A DNA stretch of 64,000 nucleotides from Helicoverpa zea. Its lineage: Eukaryota; Arthropoda; Insecta; Lepidoptera; Noctuidae. Within the stretch, counting starts at the first letter, position 1. Each line of letters opens with the position of its first letter. A program made the translations under genes and the position numbers. The DNA lies in the NCBI RefSeq assembly GCF_022581195.2, contig NC_061482.1, forward strand, positions 13,082,001 to 13,146,000. Direction: 5' to 3'. Below, piece after piece: positions 1 through 11,939 of the stretch. Below the pieces are notes generated by a model, which worked only from the letters and a program-made list of their open reading frames with translations, was not told the DNA's origin and ran no database searches.

Positions 1-237
1 TATGTCCTTTTCAGCTGAAAATACAGTTATTTATTTTCTATATTTCGTAGAATCACTGGTGATGTCTATTTCAAAGCTTTTTATAGATCGTACATAAACA
101 TATCAGATATATCATTTACAGGTAGATGTATGATGACCAGCGTCATCATCCTCCTGCCCTTATATATTTTGCGCCTCTGCCAATTTATCCATCCAGGACT
201 ATGAAATGCGATATATTTAATAAAGTACATCATTACC

Positions 238-455
238 TATATCTGCCTATCCTTTTCCCAACTACGTTGGGGTCGACTTCCAGTCCAACTGGATGCTGCT
301 GAGTGTGTTTTACAAGGAGCCACTGCCTATCTGACCTACTTAACCCGATTACCTGGGCTACCCGATACTCCTCGGTAAGATTGGCTGTCGGAATTTCTGT
401 CTTCTAACCACCCGTAACGGTTGCCAAAGATGGTCAAATGACAGCCGGACCCCAA
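238..455 (-). repeat. SINE family A, 5'-truncated
   Basis: The reverse complement ends in CGACCCCAACGTAGTTGGGAAAAGG, shown here as CGACCCCAA and TTGGGAAAAGG. This is the common family A tail; the body CAGCCGGACC to GGCTTCCAGT-like segments also matches the 44.7-kb copy. The tRNA-like head is missing. Confidence 0.8.
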
Positions 456-568
456 TAGTTTATCGTAATAAACAAAAATAAATATATAATATCTCCTTAA
501 CTAGATATTTATTGACCCTTAGTGTACCACTGAACTAAACGTTCTAATAAGTGTATATCCATTTTCAG

Positions 569-947
569 TGAACAGAACTCTAGATGGAAACCAGTCATGA
601 CCAGAAAATCCATCTGCGGTATGTATTGTGATTTTCTGTTTAATTAATTTGTTTATTTGGAGACATCATCATCAGCCTTTTTATCGTCCCACTGCTGGAC
701 CTCCTATTTAAAAAATTGCATTTTTAAGTAAAGTTAAAATAAAAATATTACGTACTGTTTTCTCGCGACTTCACCCGCGTTCCGTGGGAACTACTGCCCG
801 TATATTAGCGAAGAATTTTTCTAATCGGTTCAATAATTTCGTTTAGGGTACAACTAAACAAACAAATAAATGTTACCTCTTTATTATATTTGTAAAGATT
901 TCTTTACGAGACATTAAAAATAAATATCACTTTTTGTTGCAGGTTAA
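569..947 (+). CDS. Possible terminal coding exons of an unrecognised upstream gene
   Basis: Position 569 follows TCCATTTTCAG and position 618 precedes GTATGT, making an exon-like 50-mer with one open frame (EQNSRWKPVMTRKSIC). The next acceptor, TTTTTGTTGCAG, ends at 942. Joining in phase gives a Gly codon and an immediate TAA at 945-947. In another phase, exon 943 reads VKENPASSAESTKEF and stops at 988-990, but that phase meets a TGA in the first exon. The gene would enter from the left edge. The product is unknown and the model rests only on splice signals and the lack of stops. Confidence 0.3.
755..895 (+). repeat. Interspersed repeat family B
   Basis: Contains CACCCGCGTTCCGTGGGAA, CTACTGCCCGTA and a decayed tail CCTCTTTATTATATTTG, matching the consensus seen best at 63.36-63.73 kb. 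It lies in the proposed intron of the left-edge gene. Confidence 0.7.
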
Positions 948-2560
948 AGAAAATCCAGCTAGCTCAGCAGAAAGTACTAAAGAATTTTAATATACAGGAC
1001 ATCAAATTGAATCTCATACAATTATTCTAAAGTTACCCCTTGGGTATTAGCACTACAAATTCTCAACTGTCAGTAAAATCTATAAGCAGATGCACATAAT
1101 TTTAAGAACACAAATAATTTGAAATTCTTTATGAAAAAAGTTACAACGAGTGTTAGTCATACAAACTTGCCAAAACGCCATCTATAGTTTCAATTATTAG
1201 TGCCGCATTTTTTTTTCAGACATGTATTAAGTAGAATTTAAATCATAGGTACCTTCAATCTTAGTAGTTCTGTATTTTAATCGACGTAATTACATTAAAT
1301 AGATGCACATTTTAATCAGTAATTAATAGTGATTTTTCCTTTATTCTAGTAATAAATTAAACTATCACTATGTACCCACATAAGTTTAGAACGCATTAAG
1401 TAAATAAAAGTTAACAACGCAAAACTGTAACTTTATAGGTACCATCACTTTAGAGCGTAATTAAATTTTCCTAACTATTGATGCTTGGAAATAATTTTTC
1501 TACGCTTAAAGTAGAAAAACACTATATTTCTATTTCTGTAATCTTTCTGTAAATCTTTCAGGTTTTGGTGCAATATTCATTGTTTTTTCCTCTTCAGTAA
1601 TGAATATCATGAAAAATTAATAATTATGTTATTATGCTAATAATGCAATAATTTAATCCAAGTTTAAGGTAATGTGTTCTTACCCGACTGCCAAAACGGG
1701 ATGCGTTCTTAGTCAGAACAGTTTCATCATAACAGTAATACGCACTTCTAGCTTTTAGCAACTCCGAACTAAGTAATATCAAATATTCTAATAATATACA
1801 TATTGGATGATCTCCTAAATAACTATAAGAGCATTTTGGATGTGTTGCTGTAAATTTATGTGAATTTCATCAAATCAAAAATATGCTCTTACAAAATTAA
1901 TACTGTCATAAAATAGAAAAAAAATTGTCTTGTAGCTTAAGAAATATTACTTTGATGTATGCTCCGGATTATACCTAGTTCTTATGTAAAATACATCAAG
2001 TACCTAAGTAGTGTCATTTGATAAACCCGGGAACATACAAATGTTCTCAACTAATGGTATCGGAAGTACCCGATATTCTGTGAAATAACGACTGCTGTAT
2101 GTCCTAATTTTGTTAGTGTATTTGTGTAAATAACTGATGTAAATAGCGTCTAACTATATAACTGTATTTTGTGGTTTTCTCTCTGTTTAGCCTACTGATG
2201 TATGGATCTTACACGTCATTTTTTAGTCTCTCAAGTGTTCTGATCACTTTTTATAATATTAAAAGTCCGGTAGTGTGCTAACCAGGTTTTTAGCTATGGT
2301 CACGCAGGTATCGTGTGCTTTTTTACTATGGCTTTCTACATCCTCGCGTTATTCCTTCTTTTAAAACTCAAACTTGTAATAAATACTTTTTTCTCAAACT
2401 GATATATTATGTATTGTTATACCTATCACTATTTTCTGTCCCGAATACAGCGTGACCATTTTAATCGTACGTACTGTAATTATTGTATTGTATTCGTTAC
2501 AAACTAGGTAATTTCTCATTCATTATCGTTATAGCTGCAATAAAATATTCTTAAAGTATT
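948..2560 (+). other. Possible 3' UTR of the left-edge gene
   Basis: About 1.6 kb of AT-rich sequence, free of the repeat families that fill the surroundings. It ends at AATAAA (2539-2544) followed by a GT/T-rich stretch (GTATTTGTGTTTTTTATTT), a convincing poly(A) site. This would be the untranslated tail of the exon model ending at 947. Confidence 0.35.
2539..2544 (+). terminator. Candidate poly(A) signal AATAAA
   Basis: AATAAA followed within 20-30 bases by GTATTTGTGTTTTTT, a typical downstream GU/U-rich element. The cleavage site would be near 2560. Confidence 0.4.
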
Positions 2561-2599
2561 TGTGTTTTTTATTTAATAGTAACTTATAGTTTTCCTGTT

Positions 2600-2785
2600 C
2601 CTGCGGTTCCTGCTGTTTCCTGCGTTTTCACCCGCGTCCAGTGGAAACTGCTGCCCGTACAAGGATAAATATAACCTATTTTTCTCGAGAATAGGTATAG
2701 CTAACCAGCAGTAAAAAAATTCAAATCAGTTAAGTAGTTTTGGAGCTTTTAGGGTACAAACCAACAAAAAAAAAGTTTTTTCTTT
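2600..2785 (+). repeat. Interspersed repeat family B, diverged
   Basis: Carries TTTCACCCGCGTCCAGTGG, CTGCTGCCCGTAC, ATAAATATAACCTAT and TAGTTTTGGAGC in the family order, with an extra C/G-rich duplication at its start. Confidence 0.7.
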
Positions 2786-3009
2786 ACAAAAAGCTGAGGC
2801 TAAGTAAAGGCATGTTAAGCTTTTATTATTTCTGATAACAATAGCCAATAATCTCAACTGGGGCTCTCTCTAGGTAACCAGATAAAGAACCAAATACAGA
2901 AGGCAGTTCTCCTCCATCTGACATAAATGTACCGGGATCCTATTTATGGTAATATAATTATCGACTAATTCCTAGCCGAGGAAGTGATGGAGGAATTACA
3001 TTATACAAT

Positions 3010-3320
3010 ACGTATCTTACACTAGACGATTTCCCGCGACCTGCGGGGCTGCGGATTGTTCGAAAGAGTTACCGCGGGCCTGGTACATAAAAGGCCTACG
3101 ACGGAACACGACGGTTTTTAGTCAGTAAGAGTCTGACCCTCCCTCACCGCTGCTAACCCACAGCGGTAGTGTCATTTGATGATTTTCGACGTCGTTAAAA
3201 ACTTAAACTAAATATCCTATGAATCTTCCCCGGGAAGAGTGTAGCTTGTCAACAGTGAAAATTTTTTTAGAATCGGTCCAGTAGTATCGCAGCCTTTACA
3301 AACAAACAAAATTATGTTTA
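3010..3320 (+). repeat. Family E LINE-like 3' tail joined to a family B fragment
   Basis: 3030-3205 matches the element inserted at 62.6 kb: GGATTGTTCGAAAGAG, ACATAAAAGGCCTA, GACGGAACACGACGG and CTCACCGCTGCTAACCCACA. 3225-3315 is a family B end (GTGAAAATTTTTTTAG, CGGTCCAGTAGTATCG). Confidence 0.7.
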
Positions 3321-3559
3321 GATAAGTTGTTTTCTAAATACGATTGAATGTAAATATGTGGATATCAACACGGATCATAATAAATTTATGATTCCAGTAT
3401 TGCGTAAGTATATTGTTAGGTTTAACCTTGACTTTACGTTGGTACTAAACTAAGATAGTTTTCTTGAATAAGAAAAATAGGTAGAATGCTACGTGAGCTC
3501 TTTTGTCGGTAGAGAAGTTAACTTTGTGTACATCGTATTAAGGAAAGAACTTAAAAAAG

Positions 3560-3930
3560 AACCGACTTCTATAAACACTAAAAATAATAATTTATTTGCA
3601 TCGGCTTAGAAAACGGTGTCTAGAAGATGCAGCTCTATTTATTTTGCCACCTACTTCTAAGCTGATACACTTAAAATAGGTAGTATTTTTTGGTTTTTAG
3701 AAGTCAGTTTTTTTTTCTTGTAAAAAATTTTAAATTTTTAGCCTTTTAGTGACGAATGTACCATTAGTGGGAAGTTCTCATCAACATCAATATAATAAGC
3801 CCAAACACGACGAAGTTAATACATACCGTTGCGGCAAAAACTCAGTTAGTAGAATAGTCTTATTAGAATATATTATCCCACCAAAAACATTAAATGTAAA
3901 AAAAAGCCAATCCTCTACGCAATTCCTCCA
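3560..3930 (+). repeat. Family C element piece
   Basis: Contains CTAAGCTGATACACTTAAAA, TTTTTAGAAGTCAG and AGCCCAAACACGACGAAGTT, matching the arrangement seen before the 123-bp array at 17.92-18.2 kb. The 65-codon open frame here has no recognisable product. Confidence 0.55.
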
Positions 3931-4137
3931 CCGTAAAAAGTTTTGAGATCGCATAGAAGCCAAGTCCTGTTCTACTTTATTTGTAATAATAAATCAATAT
4001 TTTGTAACTATATCAATAGTTTCGTTCACTTTACAATGATATGTACACCTAAAGTAGCACGTAAACAATATTTTTTTTAACCTAAAAAATTTCGAAATTG
4101 TCGATTTTTTTAATCGAATATCTTTTAGAATAAACTT

Positions 4138-4424
4138 TCTAAGTATATCTTAGACACCATTGGCTGTGTTTCGGATGGCACGTTAAACTGTAGGTCCCGG
4201 CTGTCATTGAACATCCTTGGCAGTCGTTACGGGTAGTCAGAAGCCAGTAAGTCTGACAGCAGTCTAACCAAGGGGTATCGGGTTGCCCGGGTAACTGGGT
4301 TGAGGAGGCTGACCTCCTCCTCTGAGATAGGCAGTCGCTTCTTGTAAAGCACTGGTACTCAGCTGAATCCGGTTAGACTGGAAGCCGACCCCAACATGAT
4401 TGGGAAAAAGGCTCGGAGGATGAT
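4138..4424 (+). repeat. SINE family A, near full body
   Basis: Reads from TAAGTATATCTTAGACACCA through GGTCCCGGCTGTCATTGAAC and GGTTGCCCGGGTAACTGGGT to GCCGACCCCAACATGATTGG, then GGCTCGGAGGATGATGAT. It is the same as the 44.7-kb copy without the tRNA-like head. Confidence 0.85.
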
Positions 4425-4487
4425 GATCTTTTAGAATAAAAGAGATTTATTTCAGAGGTAGATGACGCTATCACATCAAATTATTTG

Positions 4488-5059
4488 TTTTTTTTTTTTT
4501 TTATTGAATGGCATCTCGCAGTTCAGCCTAGGAGGCTGTTGACTGCTTAACCGGTCAAATCCCTGTGGATGCCTAGAGTTTAAGGCCTCCAGCCAGGGGC
4601 AAAAAAGCTTACAAACTAAGCGACTGCGCTAAGGGCACCCCCTGTGGGGTACGAGCCTCGGCTTAGGGCGTCGCTGACTAGCAGCAAAGGGACAGGCTGG
4701 ATCATGGTTTAAGGGGCGTATTAACTTTAGCGCTCAGCTACGCGGGCTGGCTAAGCAAGGGTCGGGGGGGGGAGTTTGAGTTTCTACGCGTACGCGTACC
4801 TCGGCGGCGAGGTTTCGGAAGTTTCCGTATGTGTCTGTGTTTTCTTAGAGTGCTAGTTTCCCTACGGCTCTCTTGGAGCACTGTGATGGGGTCGTCAGGA
4901 AGGGTCAGGGTGTGTCTTGGCCGGCGGAGTTTACTCATCCGCGAAGGTTCGTATCGGACGGCCGATACGATCAATGGGTTGCGGTGCTTGATTGCACCGT
5001 CGAAGTGACGCTTGGTAAGGCGTTTGAGAAATTGCGCCACGGTAGGCACTTTGAGATCG
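4488..5059 (-). mobile_element. 5'-truncated poly(A) retroelement insertion
   Basis: The insertion is flanked by AAATTATTTG at 4478-4487 and 5060-5069, a 10-bp target duplication. It starts on the + strand with a 14-16 base T run, so the element lies on the - strand with its poly(A) tail at the left. The - strand is open from the truncation point to 4738 (about 103 codons, PTVAQFLKRLTKRHFDG at the start, very Arg/Pro-rich later), probably the C-terminal end of a LINE ORF. The clade was not recognised. Confidence 0.8.
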
Positions 5060-5069
5060 AAATTATTTG

Positions 5070-6175
5070 ATTTTTTTTAAGTACTACTTATACTAAGCTA
5101 TGTAACGAAACCATAGCGCGATTTAGACCAGGACAACGCCATCTATCGAGCGAGCATGCAGTGTTTATCGCACTGCATTTAATATGAAAGATTTTATCAT
5201 TATTCATTTCATTTAAACCTAGCTTTTTTATTCATATGTTGTATATTTAATACATAATAACAATATACTACTACGTAACAATAAAACATATAGTAACATT
5301 TTGTACATAAATAAATAACAAAGTTATCAATGCAGTCAAAATTCATACACAATGTTCTTGAAAAACCGCAAATATAAATTTGTTTCCTATTTTTTTATTA
5401 AGTTTTAAGGTTTTTATAATTTTCCCTTTATATGTAGCTAATAACCTATCTTGGTGCCAAATTTGAAGGTTCTAAGTTTGCTAGAAGTACCTTAGACTTT
5501 TGATGATCGGTCAGTGAGTGAGTCAGTGACAAAATGGTGTAACTTTGATCGCTCATAACTCGTAAACTATTTATTCAAATGTCTTGTAATTTTGAGACTG
5601 AGCTTGTTCTAATACTTACTCTTGGTCATCGAAAACCTAAACTCCTAGCTTTGTTCACATGGAAGATACAGGGGGCTGAAATAGCGGCGAAACGCTTCGA
5701 GAAAAGATGGTACGGCCGTGCCCGCTTTGCTCGAGTCTTGGCTGGGGCACTGCCGTGCCCTCAGATCGTTAGTATAATAGTTAGTATATTAGTCCTAGTT
5801 AATAGAATACTAAACCAATCAATGTGCATACAGCACGAGTTATGTTACGGCTAAGTTATATTATAAAGTAAGTAGAAAATTATTTAATTACTAGCTGTTG
5901 CCCGCAACTTCGTCTGCGTGGGCAATATAGAATCGTCAAAATACTACTTATCCCGTAGGTGCATTCTTTCACGTGACAGTATAATTAGGATTAGCACTTA
6001 GCAGTCGCATAGATTCATTGATCAAGGTTGTGTTGTGGATGTGACCATTTATCTAAACAAAAGAAGTAAAGTTTGTGACGTTGTTCAGCCAATTTGGAAA
6101 ATTATTACGTATATGGTGCGTAAGTAATTTTCACAGGAAACAGCTATAATCAAATAAATATATGTCTACATGCTT
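5070..6175. other. Repeat-like AT-rich stretch, no gene seen
   Basis: 5430-5870 has the look of a lepidopteran interspersed repeat (GATCGGTCAGTGAGTGAGTC, then a moderately GC-rich 91-codon chance frame). 5890-5935 carries a fragment related to family B (GCCCGCAACTTCGTCTGCG). Nothing else was recognised. Confidence 0.4.
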
Positions 6176-6179
6176 TGAG

Positions 6180-6395
6180 TCTGACAAAGCTGTCATTTGT
6201 ACATTTTCTGCAGCTGCTGCGACTAATCAGAAGCCAGAAAGTCTGTCAGTCTTACCATGGATATCGTCTTGTGTAGTTGACTGGATTAAAGATAGGTAGA
6301 TAGGTAGTCGCTCCAAGCAAAATATTGGTACTCAAACAGATTCGGTGACTGGAAGCCAACACCAACATAGTTGGGGAATAGCTGGATGGATGATA
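6180..6395 (+). repeat. SINE family A, diverged
   Basis: Contains AATCAGAAGCCAGAAAGTCT, GATAGGTAGATAGGTAGTCG and GACTGGAAGCCAACACCAAC followed by ATAGTTGGGGAATAGCTGG. This is the family A body and tail with many substitutions. Confidence 0.7.
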
Positions 6396-6464
6396 AAATG
6401 AGTCATCATCATCAGCAGGCGCATAGGGTAGGATAGTTTCACTTACTCATGGTAAGGCTGACCA

Positions 6465-6808
6465 CACATTAGGCGTGCGCGATCTTCGGGCGTGTGAGTA
6501 GCGCGGACGTCGCGAGCGCGCTGCGTGAACGTCGCGTTTTGCTGCCCTGCGGCATGTGTGAAGAGTGCAAGCGACGCGCTCGCGGCGAGCACGCGGCGCT
6601 CGAGTTGCGTTCTTACCCCTTCGCCTGCTATCCCCGCCGCCCGCTAAACGCCTTAGCAGTTAAACGTCAAGGAGAGCGGCGCGTGCGCGCCGCGAGCGCG
6701 CTGCAAATGCCGCAGGGCAGCAAAACGCGACGCTCACGCAACGCGCTCGCGACACACGCGCGGCGCCCGCGCTACTCACACGCCCGAGGATCGCGCACGC
6801 CTAATGTG
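6465..6808. mobile_element. Very GC-rich MITE with about 140-bp inverted terminal repeats
   Basis: The left end CACATTAGGCGTGCGCGATC recurs inverted at the right end (CGCACGCCTAATGTG). Pairing continues with small gaps through GGGCGTGTGAGTAGCGCGG and CGTTTTGCTGCCCTGCGGCA, so nearly the whole 344 bp folds on itself. CpG density is extreme for this AT-rich window. No target duplication is clear, because the flanks keep weak similarity (TAAGGCTGACC, TTAGGCCTCCC). The apparent 108-codon frame is a by-product of the GC content. Confidence 0.8.
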
Positions 6809-8580
6809 GGGGAGGCCTAAGCCGGGACTCCACCGAAATGTTTGCATTAGTTCACGAATAGGCAAAATGTACGTATCTGTGAGAGTCCACTTCATGTGTT
6901 CGTACTTGAAACCTATAGTTTTGCCAAGATTTTCAGAATGTACGCTCGCAATTTGTCATTTCTTGGTAGAGCCAGCAAATCAAAAGAAACATAAGTGTTG
7001 TATACTGTGCGTCACTACCGCACACCGGGAAAATTTCGCTCTAGCGGAGGACGTTTATATACCATATTTTGTGTCACACGTAAACAGGACGACAGTAATT
7101 ATCCACCCAAACACTTTCAAAGATCTGATGAACGAACAAATCAGACCTGACTTGGTCACCTGGGGCCAATCAGAGCTCTATGAAGCGATAATACGCTTTG
7201 GCTACTACTGTTATTGTGGTTTCTGAAAATTTATTCACCTCATTCAACGATGAATGTAATTCTGATGGTACTATTAAGAACACTTGCTTAGCGCAGAAGC
7301 TGACGTTGGCAGGTCAACTCTTTTGACTTCTCGAATAGGATACCATTGGTTTTTGTGCAATGCACACCTGCAATGCATTTTGGATTAGGATAGGATATAG
7401 GTGGATAGGATTTGCAACAGAGAACAATTCTGTCTTTGTGATTAAATGACATCAAACGTAGTTTTATATAAAAGGTGTTTTTTAGGGTTTTTAGACTTGG
7501 CTCGGGTCTTACTGAGACTGTTCGTAATCGTGAACAGTGTATTTGCGATCAGAAGTTGAAAGTAAGCATGTCTCTGGTATGCGGCGCGTAATTTGTACGT
7601 TTTCAGACGCATAAAGCATTTTACGTGTGTATGGTATTAAATAGAGAGAGCTCCCATTTCTTATCTGCACTTTGTATCTGGGCTTGTTTTTAAAGCTACA
7701 GAATCCTACATTACCTTCCTCACGCTTAGCAGCGCTTGCGAGAGATAGATCCTCATTTCTTCTAGGATTAAGTTTACATATTTTGCACCAGAAAAAATAA
7801 TTGAGGTCTACTTAATACTACTCACTCAAAGTAATTTGTTTTAAGGCCACCACATTAGTGGAAGATAAGCTAAACTATGTTTATGAAAAAATCCTGATAT
7901 GAACTCCATCTGTAACTTTAAATGATAATTAATTGTTCCACTAAAGTCATCATTTTTGACATAATGTTCAAAAAATAATTTAGATGGCACCGTTTTAAAT
8001 TTGGCTGAGAACTATTAATTTTCTTTTCATCAAGGTAATAATTATAGTTGGATTTTGATGTGGCACGGCAAACTGACAAACACTATTGAAATGTCTATCG
8101 AAAAATTACACTACGTGTTAAAATATGGTGAAATACGGAAAATACACAACTCCATCTGTTGAAATAATAGTCCTCTATAAAGAATGTATGGTGATATTGT
8201 CATTTACCACCTCGCTCCTTTGACAAATTTGATGTATTTTATTTACCACAGATTTAGCACAGATGGAGCTACTTTAACCTTGGCTAAACAAAATTTTCAT
8301 ATTTTTTTTTTCTTCCGAAGATACTTATAAAGGTGTGATTTTCTGTGTAAAGATTAATAATAGGCCGATCAACTAATATAAGTACAACATTCAAATGTAC
8401 AGTTTTGACAAATAGATTGCGTGTCGTAATATTTTACATCTTGAATTCACAAAATTAATCATATCTTTTGATAGAGTGAATCGATTTCGATGAAACAAAA
8501 ACTAAGTAATACCCCAAGTTACGTAGAATTTTTGTATATAAGCATTGTCTGCATTTAATTCGTAGATTTTACGTGAATCC
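6809..8580. other. No supported gene
   Basis: A 140-codon frame starting at 6804 runs out of the MITE into AT-rich sequence. It has no domain, splice support or codon pattern that I would trust. The rest is AT-rich and unrecognised. Confidence 0.4.
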
Positions 8581-8652
8581 CGAACAAACAAACAGATAAA
8601 CAGACAAACAGACAAACAGACAAACAGACAAACAGACAAAAATGACAAAAAT
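8578..8652 (+). repeat. Microsatellite (ACAAACAG)n and related
   Basis: About seven imperfect copies of ACAAACAG followed by two AAAATGAC units. It may be the tail of a degraded interspersed repeat, since family B copies often end in CAAACAAACAAAC. Confidence 0.85.
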
Positions 8653-9585
8653 GATGGAAATGGGTTCTGTTAGTTATCCTTTAACATGCTGGCTATTTTT
8701 TTTGTCAATTTCTTCAATGTACAAAAATTACTTTTCTACAGATTTATTATATGTATAGATTATTTTCTTCACACACCCACTAAATCTAGTTTAAACGGCA
8801 CTTTCATCTGTATATAAAAATGAAAAGTGACTCTGTTGTTTATTTCCTAGCTAAAACTTTGCGCTCTGATTCTCAATTTTTATTTCTAGAACATTAGCTT
8901 AGCATAATGGTAATTGTTTTAATACTAAAAGGTTACTTACATTTATGTATAAATGATAAAACTAACGTTAAATGTTAAGACGATACGGGCATACTTCTTT
9001 TTCAGGCAACAGCCAAAGAAAGAACAGAATATTTACTATCAGATTAGCCGTTTTTCTTATATGATTTTAATGGGAAAAATGAATGATTCATTTTTATTCA
9101 GATATCCTGTTCATCAATCATTCTGTCTGTTAGGGGAATTAAATACGACGGCCTTCATACAAAACCCGTATGTATTCTAGTTCCCGTTTCGTAACTAGAT
9201 GGCGCTGTGCATTTAGGGATGAAAACTGAAAAACAAGTCACGTCGAACCAACGCATCGAGGATTCTGTAAAATGTGTAGATATAATAAAACATTATTCTT
9301 TATTCCTCCTGCAAGAAGATAAAATGAACAAAGTTATAATTAAATATATTACTTTGCAGTTGTCAGTTTATTGGGATGTAAATATAGACATTATTATTTT
9401 CATTGTGCTACGTACCTATGTATAAAGTAGCCTATGTATACGCTTCTTGACTTATGGTGTTAGATTTGATTACAAGTACATTTGTCATGCTTCTATACTA
9501 CTATACAAAGGCGAATCTTCTTAGGAATGAGATTAGTGTTTACAATACCTAATAGTAATAACGTGAATATATTACATTGTTATCG
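8653..9585. other. AT-rich, no supported gene
   Basis: Two open frames of 72-75 codons (8953-9425) are AT-rich chance frames with no recognisable motif. ACTAGATGGCGCTG at about 9196 resembles, inverted, the segment at 25730. Confidence 0.4.
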
Positions 9586-9865
9586 GCAGGTGCCATAGTT
9601 CCCGTAGTTTCCCCATTCCTAGTCAGTTAGCATCCCATTACAATAGCCCAAGTAGTTTTCATCCATAGTTAGCAATAGTTTAGCACAGAACCGGGGATTG
9701 TCCTTGGGTACATTTCTATAGTATATACAGGGATAATAGTCGGTTTTGTGTCACCACTCCATTAAAGTTGTCTCAAACAGGCTTCAGCGTGTTGGCTTCG
9801 GCCCCACGTTCGCCTCCTAAAAATCCGGGACTCTATAGTCCCGAGGTCTGGTAGAGATAGTAATA
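9585..9865 (+). repeat. Family D retroelement 3' piece, uninterrupted copy
   Basis: Matches 62507-62945 over TAGCATCCCATTACAATAGC, CATAGTTAGCAATAGTTTAG, CCGGGGATTGTCCTTGGGTA and AAAAATCCGGGACTC. The 62.6-kb copy is split by an insertion exactly at GGGATTGTCCTT, while this one is intact and so records the empty site. Confidence 0.8.
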
Positions 9866-10004
9866 AACCAACCAATCTTCTGTACCTAGTCAGAACTATC
9901 TATGCCTAGTACCTAGATCCTTCTGTATCTAAACGTTTAGATGTGGTTTGTCCTGCAAATAATTAACTACACTAAAGCTTTTGCGTATTACAGGAGTTAA
10001 AAAA

Positions 10005-10330
10005 CATTTTTAACCGACAAAGGTGGAGCTTCTCATCGTCGGCATAATTTTTTAAATATTTTATTTATGTTCACCGTTTACTCAAAGACGCCTGGACCGA
10101 TTTGCAAAATATTTTTTTGCTAGATAGGGTACAGTTCCCTGGTGATCCATAGTCCATAGTCGTCAGGTCAGGATCTGATGATGAAAGCTGAGGAAAGTTG
10201 TTGGTATGGTTGGTAAAAACTTGACACTCAGGTGTATGTCAAATCTGCCGGAGCTGCGGGTTGTTCGAAAGAGATACCGCGACCCTGGTACATAAAAGGC
10301 CTATGACGGAACACGACGGAAAAATACTAA
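10005..10330. repeat. Family C piece followed by family E fragment
   Basis: 10010-10240 has TAACCGACAAAGGTGGAGC, TTTACTCAAAGACGCCTGGA and AGGTCAGGATCTGATGATG (family C). 10245-10318 has GGTTGTTCGAAAGAGATACC and CTATGACGGAACACGACGG (family E). Confidence 0.65.
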
Positions 10331-10525
10331 AAGCAAAAAAGCTTCTAGTGGACTTCAAATTATATTTTTTTAAGTTTTTACTGGGTATAGGTAGAAGTCA
10401 GTTTGTTTTATTTTGTGAAAACTTTTAGCTAATTAAATTGAAAAAAAAAAAACATTACTTACTGAAAGCTTTTGTAAATTAATAAACTTTTAGCTTTCAT
10501 ATTCGTAAGCTCCAACATTTAAACG

Positions 10526-10706
10526 TATAAAAGGTTCGCGCGTGAACAACGTGTGTTGACATCCGCTATCTTGTAGTAGTCGCTGCGCCTTGCAAGGCGC
10601 GGGGGAGGTGTCGACCGCGGGGAGGGACGGCAGTGTACCGCCAGACTCCATCTTGCGTGCGCGTGAGTGTTTCTGTGAGTGTTGTGACAATTCATGTTCC
10701 ATCCAG
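10526..10706 (+). promoter_or_regulatory. Candidate TATA promoter and non-coding first exon
   Basis: TATAAAAG at 10526-10533 is followed by a GC-rich 150-base stretch unlike its surroundings, ending at a donor (ATCCAG|GTTAGT, 10706/10707). This could be a 5' UTR exon of CalpC, whose first coding exon begins after an acceptor at 26381, with a 15.7-kb intron. No transcript evidence is available here. Confidence 0.3.
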
Positions 10707-11700
10707 GTTAGTAATTCACACTTTACTTAATACTACATACTTATTTTATAATCACACCTACCAACGCTTTCTCATTTTTAAAAACCCATACAAAATTACG
10801 TTATACAGAAACCGGTTAAGGAATAAACCACTTTTGCGAGCCGACCGAGTTAGTCAACTACTGGATTTTAAAGTTTGCTATATTTACTTATGTACATTGT
10901 AAGAGCAATTTCTTAATCGGGTACCGTTTTGTAAGTGAAAAATGGTTTTATGCCTTAAAAACGTGTTGTTAATGTGTGAATGGTAACGTTAAACGATTGT
11001 GTGACGTCATTACGTTGTATATTGTTTTGCGGATTGCACTATTTACCAGGATATGCATAGCTTAATGGCTTATCAATGTATTGGATACTTACTTATTATA
11101 TCATATTAATATTTATCACTTAAATATTACACATTAGGATATTCTTTTTTCGGACAAAAGTACGTAGTAACCCACAATAAGCTTGTCACTGCAGCTTTGC
11201 GAAATCGATTTTATCGCAAACTAAATTCGAAAAAAGGATAAAACTTAGTGGGCACTACTCTCTCGTGTTAGTACACCAAAATAGAGTGCTGTCTATATTG
11301 TGATTCATCTTCATTGCAAGTTTCATCGGAATCTGTTGAGGCGTTTCGAAGTGATTGGGTAATAAACGGTTAAACACGCTTTCTGATTTAGTCCTCTAAA
11401 AAAAACTAGGTACGTAACTTTCGTTAAGAGAGATGTGCATTGAAATAAACCACGTGGTCAAGGACTGGTTGACCTCTAATAAAGTTGGTATTTAGTTGAT
11501 AATAATTCTGCCTAGGTAAGTAGGTGTATGTATGCAAAACGTTGCTTTAACGATATAGCTGCCAATCCACTCTCTCTACCTGATTTGAAATGCTAATTTA
11601 TTATTTTTTATGTAGGTAGCCCTACCAGTCTTTGGAATGCAATGTTTACTTTTACTTGCAAGTGGTACATTACGTGGGTAAAGCAACCTAACATTATGAA
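10707..11700. other. No supported gene
   Basis: AT-rich sequence with an 89-codon chance frame across the candidate donor. Nothing was recognised. Confidence 0.35.
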
Positions 11701-11702
11701 AG

Positions 11703-11757
11703 GGGTGACTGGAAGCCGACCCCCACATTCGTGGGAAAAGGCTAGGCAGATGATAAT
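11703..11757 (+). repeat. SINE family A tail fragment
   Basis: GTGACTGGAAGCCGACCCCC, then TTCGTGGGAAAAGGCTAGGC, then AGATGATAATGG. Only the last 55 bases are kept. Confidence 0.7.
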
Positions 11758-11939
11758 GGGTGGTTATAAGTTGCTAACGCATACCCATTTATTTTGATTA
11801 GCGTTTTCCATAATAGTTGTAGGAGGTCCTATTTTTGATGACTAGTTTTTTCTTTTTTATTAATTAACGCATTCTCAACCGGATTATCATATTTTCAACC
11901 GGATTCAAGGTTACCTTCAAATCAAATAAAAAATAAATT

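Noticed and set aside
943..990. Reading VKENPASSAESTKEF as the final exon of the left-edge gene
   Set aside because: Its phase forces a TGA in the preceding exon-like segment; kept only as an alternative if a different upstream exon joins it.
6494..6820. 108-codon open frame in GC-rich DNA
   Set aside because: It lies wholly in a foldback MITE, where high GC removes stop codons in several frames; there is no protein motif.
6804..7226. 140-codon frame
   Set aside because: No recognisable domain, no splice or promoter support, and it begins inside a MITE end.
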